Below are positions 58,566 to 64,000 of a stretch of DNA of 64,000 bases, piece by piece. Each line of letters begins with the position of its first letter. Position 1 is the stretch's first letter. Made by a program: the position numbers and the translations under genes. A model generated the notes under the pieces. That model was not told the origin of the DNA. It searched no databases and saw nothing but the letters and a program-made list of their open reading frames with translations. Origin of the DNA: Ferruginibacter sp. (GTDB lineage: Bacteria; Bacteroidota; Bacteroidia; Chitinophagales; Chitinophagaceae); assembly GCF_028288465.1 (NCBI RefSeq), contig NZ_JAQBNR010000015.1, positions 62,001-126,000 on the forward strand, in the 5' to 3' direction.

Positions 58566-59033
58566 ATGCATGCAATAAAATTTTCGGAAAAGATAATCAT
58601 TGACGGGAATGCAGTAGCAATTTTTGACTTTACCCAGGATTACCGCAAACGGCTGCAATGGGATACCTTTTTAAAAAAGGCGGATCTGATAGAAGGCGCG
58701 GAGCACGCGGATAAAGGAGCGCGGGCATTTTGCGTAGCTAAAAACGGCATCGGTATGGTGACGGAATATATTACATTTAACAGGCCTCTGGCGACAGCCA
58801 TTAAAATGACCCGGGGGCCTTTTCTATTTGCATCCTTCCTGGGATCCTGGACCTTCAGGAAAATAAGTGATAACAAAACGGAGGTGATATTTTTATATTC
58901 CTTTTCACTCCGGTTCCCTTTCAATTTGGCAACAATTTTAATAAAACGTAACTTACAAAACAACGTGAAACAGCGGTTGGTTGATTTGAAAAGAAATGTG
59001 GAAATTGAACGATCTCAGATATCTGGTTTGTAA
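58566..59033 (+). CDS. SRPBCC-domain protein
   Basis: A 155-residue protein of the START/SRPBCC fold type with no signal peptide. Typical elements are the N-terminal strand and helix KIIIDGNAVAIFDFTQDYRKR followed by WDTFLKKADLIEG, and a long C-terminal helix (RNLQNNVKQRLVDLKRNVE). It binds a hydrophobic ligand by family analogy. It follows GH92 by 29 bp. It is distinct from the broken SRPBCC gene at 26437. Confidence 0.8.
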   Translation: MHAIKFSEKIIIDGNAVAIFDFTQDYRKRLQWDTFLKKADLIEGAEHADKGARAFCVAKNGIGMVTEYITFNRPLATAIKMTRGPFLFASFLGSWTFRKISDNKTEVIFLYSFSLRFPFNLATILIKRNLQNNVKQRLVDLKRNVEIERSQISGL

Positions 59034-59278
59034 AGTCTTCAAGTTGCAATAGCTTTCATTAGCTTCGGGGTTAATGTCTGACTTTAAAATCGAATATTAA
59101 AATTAAGGCAGACTTGGTTAATAGAAAGGAAACCTTAAGGGTATATTAGTGTTATTATTGACAAATGATTGCTTTATTAAACGCCACCGCCGGTACGCCA
59201 TACCGGCCACTGAACAGTTGATTTATTTGAGTTGAATTATATTGACGAATAAAAGATTGAATTGTAAAAGTAAGCTGT

Positions 59279-61600
59279 ATGAAATTTAAAATACTGGGCG
59301 TATTTGCCTTATTAATTATAACTGTTTTCGGCTGGCTGGCCTGTATGAATAATAACAGCAGCATTGCCGGAACAATGCCGGATAAAGTGAGTTACAACTT
59401 TCATATCCGCCCTATCTTATCTGATAAATGTTTTAAATGTCATGGTCCGGATGTAAATAAAAGAGAAGCTGGTTTGCGGCTTGATATTCCTGACTCTGCA
59501 TTTAAGCCTTTGAAAGAAACCAAAGGCGCTTTTGCATTTGTTCCGTTTAAGCCGGAAGAATCAGAAGTGTACAAACGCATCTCCAGTTTGGATACCGGTT
59601 ACCAGATGCCAACACCCTCTTCTCACCTCGGTGTTTTATCAGCCCATGAAATTGCCCTTTTTAAAAAATGGATCAGCGAAGGTGCCAAATACGAGCCGCA
59701 CTGGGCTTTTGTAAAACCTGTTAAGGCGCCGGTTCCTGCAGTCAAAAATAAAGAAGTTGTAAAAAATGAAATTGACAATTTTATAATTGCCAAACAGGAA
59801 GCGGCAGGCGTTTCCATGAATGAAGAAGCAGATAAAGAAAGGTTATTAAAAAGACTGTCATTGGATTTAACGGGCTTACCACCGACAGAAAAAATGATGG
59901 ATGATTTTATGGCCAATAAAAATCCCAATGCGTATGATGTGCTGATAGATACTTTATTGAACCGGCCTGAATACGGAGAAAAAATGGCGGTACACTGGTT
60001 GGATATCGCACGCTACGCAGACAGCTATGGTTACCAGGATGATAATGTAAGAACACAGTGGGCCTGGAGGGATTGGGTGATTCATGCCTTTAATGAAAAC
60101 CTTCCCTACAATACATTTCTTACCTGGCAAATAGCGGGTGATATGTTGCCCAAAGCCAATAAGGAAGAAGTATTGGCTACCGCATTTTTCCGCAACCATA
60201 AATACACGGAAGAGGGAGGAGTTGTGCCGGAAGAATACCGCATCAGCTATATTCTGGATAAAACCAAAACCTACACCAAAGGCATTTTAGGTTTAACAGC
60301 AGAGTGCGCCCAGTGCCACGATCATAAATACGATCCCATTTCTCAAAAAGAATATTACGAGTTATTTGCCTTTTTTAATAACACGAAAGAGGTAGGCTAC
60401 GAAGGCGATGTATCGGTTTCAAAGCCTGCAAAAAATCCTATTTTAAATATCAGCGATTCAGAGGCTAGAAGCGTGCTCACGTTTATCAATAAAAAAGATA
60501 CGGGTGCCATGACAGTGTCTGTGATGGGCGAACGGGATACCATGCGTAAAACATATATCCTCAACCGCGGTGTGTACGATCAGCCAACAATAGAAGTAAT
60601 GCCTTCTGCAATAAAAGCGGTGATGCCTTTTGATACAGTGGCTACACCACGTAACCGCCTCGGCCTGGCAGCCTGGACGGTGAGCCAGAACAATCCGCTT
60701 ACGGCAAGGGTTTTTGTAAATCATATCTGGCAGGAAATTTTTGGTCGTGGTATTGTAAAAACAGCAGGTGATTTCGGTATGCAGGGCGAACTGCCCACAC
60801 ACCCGGAATTGCTCGACTGGCTGTCGGTAGATTTTATGGAACATGGCTGGGATGTAAAGCGACTCGTCAAGCAAATTGTATCATCTGCGACCTACCGACA
60901 GTCAGGCAAAGTAAAAGATGAAAACTATAAAAAAGATCCTGAAAATATCTGGCTTAGCCGTGCACCCCGCATGAAAGTAAAAGCAGAATTTGTACGGGAC
61001 ATTATACTCGCCAGCAGTGGCTTGCTGGTAGATAAAATCGGCGGCCCAAGTGTTAAACCATATCAAACAAAAGGCCTGTGGGAAATGGCAAGTTCAGGCA
61101 GGGGAGAGCTGGCCACTTACAAGCAGGATAAAGGTGAAGCGCTGTACCGGCGAGGTATGTATACGTTTATAAAATTAACTGTTCCACCGCCCAGCATGAT
61201 TTTATTCGATGCCAGTAACCGTGACCAGTGCGAAGTAAAACGTACCCAAACCAATACGCCTCTGCAGGCATTGATGATGATGAATGATCCCACCGTACTG
61301 GAAGCTTCAAGGGTATTTGCACAAAAGCTGATGGAAGAAAAATCATTACCGGAAGAAAAGATAAAAAAAGCGTTTCACCGTATCATTTGCAGAACAGCTG
61401 GTACCAAAGAAATGGACATCCTGAAATCTTATTTCGATGACCAGTTGAAACAATTTCAGCAGAAGCAACTGAATGCAAACACCACTTTAAATGCCGGTGA
61501 ATATCCGCAGGATAAAAATGTGGAAGCCAATACAACGGCTGCATTGATGAAGACAATCAGTATGATGTACAATATGGAAGAGGCCATTATAAAAACATAA
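59279..61600 (+). CDS. Planctomycete-type cytochrome c/DUF1549/DUF1553 protein
   Basis: A 773-residue lipoprotein (lipobox FGWLAC, Cys22). The PSCyt1 haem motif CFKCH is at 51-55. DUF1549 follows at about 155-370 with a further CAQCH motif (ECAQCHDHKYDPI), then DUF1553 at about 460-720 (NPLTARVFVNHIWQEIFGRG, NTPLQALMMMNDPT). The family is common in Planctomycetes and some Bacteroidota and is tied to degradation of complex polysaccharides; its activity is not known. Three bases separate it from the DUF1501 gene. Confidence 0.92.
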   Translation: MKFKILGVFALLIITVFGWLACMNNNSSIAGTMPDKVSYNFHIRPILSDKCFKCHGPDVNKREAGLRLDIPDSAFKPLKETKGAFAFVPFKPEESEVYKRISSLDTGYQMPTPSSHLGVLSAHEIALFKKWISEGAKYEPHWAFVKPVKAPVPAVKNKEVVKNEIDNFIIAKQEAAGVSMNEEADKERLLKRLSLDLTGLPPTEKMMDDFMANKNPNAYDVLIDTLLNRPEYGEKMAVHWLDIARYADSYGYQDDNVRTQWAWRDWVIHAFNENLPYNTFLTWQIAGDMLPKANKEEVLATAFFRNHKYTEEGGVVPEEYRISYILDKTKTYTKGILGLTAECAQCHDHKYDPISQKEYYELFAFFNNTKEVGYEGDVSVSKPAKNPILNISDSEARSVLTFINKKDTGAMTVSVMGERDTMRKTYILNRGVYDQPTIEVMPSAIKAVMPFDTVATPRNRLGLAAWTVSQNNPLTARVFVNHIWQEIFGRGIVKTAGDFGMQGELPTHPELLDWLSVDFMEHGWDVKRLVKQIVSSATYRQSGKVKDENYKKDPENIWLSRAPRMKVKAEFVRDIILASSGLLVDKIGGPSVKPYQTKGLWEMASSGRGELATYKQDKGEALYRRGMYTFIKLTVPPPSMILFDASNRDQCEVKRTQTNTPLQALMMMNDPTVLEASRVFAQKLMEEKSLPEEKIKKAFHRIICRTAGTKEMDILKSYFDDQLKQFQQKQLNANTTLNAGEYPQDKNVEANTTAALMKTISMMYNMEEAIIKT

Positions 61601-61603
61601 GTT

Positions 61604-63052
61604 ATGGATAAACGAATTCTGGAACACGGGCTGGGTATGAACCGGCGTAAGTTTCTGTCAAGAATGAGCTTAGGCATTGGTAGTGTAGCATTGGGATCGT
61701 TGTTGATACCGGATTTATTCGGTGCCAAAAGCGATGAAGAAATGTTGCTGGCCGGCCTGCCCAATTTTGCGCCCAAGGCAAAAAGGATCATCTATCTTTT
61801 TCAGAATGGAGCACCTTCCCAACTGGATTTGTTTGATTACAAACCGAAGCTGAACGAAATGTTTGGCCAGGATCTTCCTGCGTCCATCCGCATGGGCCAG
61901 CGTCTTACCGGTATGACGGCAGACCAGAAGAAATTTCCTTTGGCTGGTACCGCTTTCAGGTTCGACCAATACGGTGAAGCCAAGGCATGGATCAGTGAAT
62001 TGTTGCCTTATACTTCTAAGGTGGTGGATGATTTGTGTTTTGTAAAAAGCATGCATACCGAAGCCATTAATCATGATCCGGCGCTTACCTTTTTTCAAAC
62101 CGGCGCACAGGTGGGCAACCGCCCCAGCATGGGCTCATGGCTTAGTTACGGGTTGGGTAGTGAGAATAAAAACCTGCCTGCATTTTGTGTACTGTTGTCC
62201 AAAGGCAAAGGCAATGGCCAGGGTGTTTATTCAAAATTATGGAGCAATGGATTTTTAGATTCTGTTCACCAGGGCGTGCAGTTTAGCAGCGGCGATAACC
62301 CGGTGTTGTATCTTAACAATCCTGAAAGTATTGATAAGGCAGACAGAAGAAAGATGCTGGATAAGCTGGAGGAACTGAATGCGCAAACATTCCAGGAATC
62401 CGGCGACCCCGAGATCAATGCCAAAGTACAGCAATACGAAATGGCTTACCGCATGCAAACAGCGGTGCCTGAAATTACAGACGTTAGCAAGGAACCTGAA
62501 GATATTGTAAAACTATACGGTCCGGATTGCCTGATACCCGGCACCTATGCCGCCAATTGTTTGCTGGCAAGAAAGCTGTCGGAGAGCGGTGTTCGCTTTG
62601 TGCAATTGTATCACCAGGGCTGGGATAGCCACGGTGGTTTACCCAACGAAATCAAGGGACAGTGTATGGATACCGACCAGGCTTCGGCAGCATTGATTAC
62701 CGATTTAAAACAACGGGGCCTCCTTGACGAAACACTCATTATCTGGGGCGGTGAATTTGGCCGCACGAATTACTGCCAGGGCAAACTGGAAAAATTAAAT
62801 TACGGCCGCGATCATCATCCCAGGTGCTTTACCATCTGGATGGCAGGCGGTGGCGTAAAGCCCGGCGTATACGGCGAAACAGATGAGTTTGGATATAACG
62901 TAATCAAAGATCCGGTGCATGTAAATGATTTTCATGCCACGGTATTGCACCTGATGGGTATTGATCATGAAAAGCTAACCTTTAAACATTTGGGCAGAAG
63001 ATACCGGTTAACGGATGTGGCTGGTAATGTGGTCAAGGGGATCGTGGCGTAG
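61604..63052 (+). CDS. DUF1501 protein (sulfatase-like fold)
   Basis: A 482-residue protein with a Tat-like N-terminus (NRRKFLSRMSLGIG, twin Arg). The DUF1501 core includes LFQNGAPSQLDLFDYKP, FVKSMHTEAINHDPALTFFQ, IIWGGEFGRTNYCQGK, and GRDHHPRCFTIWMAGGGVKPG. The family belongs to the alkaline phosphatase/sulfatase superfamily and is usually paired with DUF1553, as here. The substrate is unknown; the partner is probably the protein encoded directly upstream. Confidence 0.92.
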   Translation: MDKRILEHGLGMNRRKFLSRMSLGIGSVALGSLLIPDLFGAKSDEEMLLAGLPNFAPKAKRIIYLFQNGAPSQLDLFDYKPKLNEMFGQDLPASIRMGQRLTGMTADQKKFPLAGTAFRFDQYGEAKAWISELLPYTSKVVDDLCFVKSMHTEAINHDPALTFFQTGAQVGNRPSMGSWLSYGLGSENKNLPAFCVLLSKGKGNGQGVYSKLWSNGFLDSVHQGVQFSSGDNPVLYLNNPESIDKADRRKMLDKLEELNAQTFQESGDPEINAKVQQYEMAYRMQTAVPEITDVSKEPEDIVKLYGPDCLIPGTYAANCLLARKLSESGVRFVQLYHQGWDSHGGLPNEIKGQCMDTDQASAALITDLKQRGLLDETLIIWGGEFGRTNYCQGKLEKLNYGRDHHPRCFTIWMAGGGVKPGVYGETDEFGYNVIKDPVHVNDFHATVLHLMGIDHEKLTFKHLGRRYRLTDVAGNVVKGIVA

Positions 63053-63129
63053 CACTTCGCTCACTCCCGGTCGGCACCGAAGGTCAGACCGGAGAATTTA
63101 GCTCGCGGACGGAGGTTGGGGATAACATA

Positions 63130-63280
63130 ACCCCGACGGCGGCTTTCAGCCCCGTCGGCGGTTGAGAAGGGAGCAGCTGAGATCGTGAATACGTGAAAAG
63201 ACATTTGGATTGAAAGCTAAAAGCTTAATTCAATATTACTCAACAACCGCCGTCAGGGTTTTTAACCGCTGACGGGGTTG
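63130..63280. repeat. Two inverted copies of a hairpin element
   Basis: Copy 1 (about 63129-63162) folds through CCGACGG (63133-63139) with CCGTCGG (63152-63158). Copy 2 (about 63245-63279) folds through CCGTCAG (63250-63256) with CTGACGG (63269-63275) and inner GGTT/AACC. Read in reverse complement, copy 2 aligns with copy 1 along some 36 bases. Differences in the arms are paired changes that keep the stem. It resembles REP-type intergenic elements and may end or stabilise the DUF1501 transcript. Confidence 0.75.
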
Positions 63281-63323
63281 GTAAAGATTGCTTAATAAAA
63301 TTAACCTCATAAAAATAACCCAT

Positions 63324-64000
63324 ATGCACCGCAGAACATTTATCAGGAACTCTTCTATTGCCGCAGCCGGACTTATCATGCAGCCGTCACAGGCTTTTTA
63401 TGATGATCCTGTGCTTGGCCAGGGCAACAAACGCTATCGCCTCAACAACCATTGGAGCCAGGCGGATGTGGCACGCAACCCGGTAAATGATTGCCATGAA
63501 ATGGTGCAGGACAGCAAAGGCCGGATCATTTTGCTAACCAACGAAATAAAAAACAATGTGCTTATTTATGATAAAGGCGGCAAATTATTAAATACCTGGG
63601 GAAGCGAATATCCAGGGGCGCACGGGCTTACGATCTTCAATGAAAATGGAACGGAAGTATTGTTTATCTGCGACAACAATCGTCACCAGGTAATTAAAAC
63701 CACGCTGGATGGAAGGGTACTGCTCACGCTGAATTATCCCAAAGAAACAGGACAATATACCAAGGCGGAAGAATACATTCCAACAGAGACTGCCATTGCT
63801 GCCAATGGCGATATTTATGTAGCCGATGGATATGGAAAAGATTTCATCATCCGCTACGATGCAAGCGGGCGCTACATCAGCCATTTTGGTGGCAGAGGCG
63901 ATGAACCGAAACATTTACTAAATGCACATGGCGTTTGCATTGATAACAGGGATGCGAAAAAACCTTGCCTGTTGGTGACTTCCCGTCAGCAAAATGCCTT
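63324..64000 (+). CDS. NHL/6-bladed beta-propeller protein, 3' end beyond the window
   Basis: At least 225 residues from ATG 63324. The N-terminus MHRRTFIRNSSIAAAGLIMQ is a Tat-like export signal. Propeller repeats are seen (HEMVQDSKGRIILLTNEIKN, GDIYVADGYGKDFIIRYD, HGVCIDNRD). The pattern resembles NHL proteins and peptidyl-alpha-hydroxyglycine lyase-type propellers. The active-site residues of the lyase cannot be judged on this part. It follows the DUF1501 gene on the same strand. Confidence 0.8.
   Translation, partial: MHRRTFIRNSSIAAAGLIMQPSQAFYDDPVLGQGNKRYRLNNHWSQADVARNPVNDCHEMVQDSKGRIILLTNEIKNNVLIYDKGGKLLNTWGSEYPGAHGLTIFNENGTEVLFICDNNRHQVIKTTLDGRVLLTLNYPKETGQYTKAEEYIPTETAIAANGDIYVADGYGKDFIIRYDASGRYISHFGGRGDEPKHLLNAHGVCIDNRDAKKPCLLVTSRQQNA

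Noticed and set aside
1..64000. Possible reassignment of TGA, prompted by TGA inside the four-helix-bundle and SRPBCC genes
   Set aside because: The dimethylglycine oxidase-like, soxD and CRTAC1-like genes end in TGA within ATGA overlaps with intact next genes, so TGA is a normal stop here.
1..64000. CRISPR arrays, rRNA genes, complete tRNA genes
   Set aside because: No regularly spaced identical repeats with unique spacers and no rRNA or cloverleaf sequence was found; the only tRNA-like sequence is the 3' fragment at 3185-3206.

Overview
The window comes from a member of the Bacteroidota, most likely a Chitinophagaceae-like organism. The evidence is a SusC/SusD pair, many exported glycoside hydrolases, short operon spacing without strong Shine-Dalgarno sequences, one TTTG/TAnnTTTG-type promoter, and ROK, M48 and CRTAC1 proteins of the kind common in that phylum. 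No rRNA, complete tRNA or CRISPR array was found.

Region 1 (1-3250) looks like the end of an integrated element. It holds two small ORFs of unknown function, two related attC-like palindromic elements (391-586 and 983-1114) in opposite orientation, a Xer-like tyrosine recombinase, and about 0.85 kb of AT-rich DNA. It ends at a short sequence matching the 3' end of a tRNA-Leu gene followed by a terminator, which is what an attachment-site scar would look like.

Region 2 (3738-17669) is a choline-to-glycine catabolic locus on two divergent strands. The left arm holds choline dehydrogenase (betA), betaine-aldehyde dehydrogenase (betB) and an APC-family permease. The right arm holds a Rieske betaine demethylase (gbcA-like), a dimethylglycine oxidase-like enzyme and heterotetrameric sarcosine oxidase (soxBDAG). 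The shared 284-bp upstream region carries a 14-bp palindrome and three 60-bp iterated repeats. No gbcB-type reductase and no regulator is present. A broken four-helix-bundle gene, framed by heptanucleotide repeats, sits between gbcA and the next gene. The locus looks more GC-rich than its surroundings, which suggests transfer.

Region 3 (18424-27833) holds a six-PAS histidine kinase, a small acetyltransferase, several small exported proteins of unknown function and an M48 metallopeptidase. Three genes in 24.2-26.9 kb are visibly broken by nonsense mutations or frameshifts.

Region 4 (27969-64000) is a long same-strand carbohydrate locus. It has GH97, GH36 and GH78 enzymes, two tandem ROK regulators, SusC/SusD and a strong terminator. 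An oxidative module follows: redoxin, cytochrome c plus PHM-type copper monooxygenase, CRTAC1-like FG-GAP protein, and a PAP2/vanadium-haloperoxidase-like protein. Then come an S9-type esterase/peptidase, GH125, GH29, GH16, GH92, a SRPBCC protein and a planctomycete-type set (PSCyt1-DUF1549-DUF1553, DUF1501, partial beta-propeller). The GH125/GH92/GH29 mix suggests mannose- and fucose-containing glycans as substrate. The least described part is the copper/heme/haloperoxidase-like module embedded in this locus.
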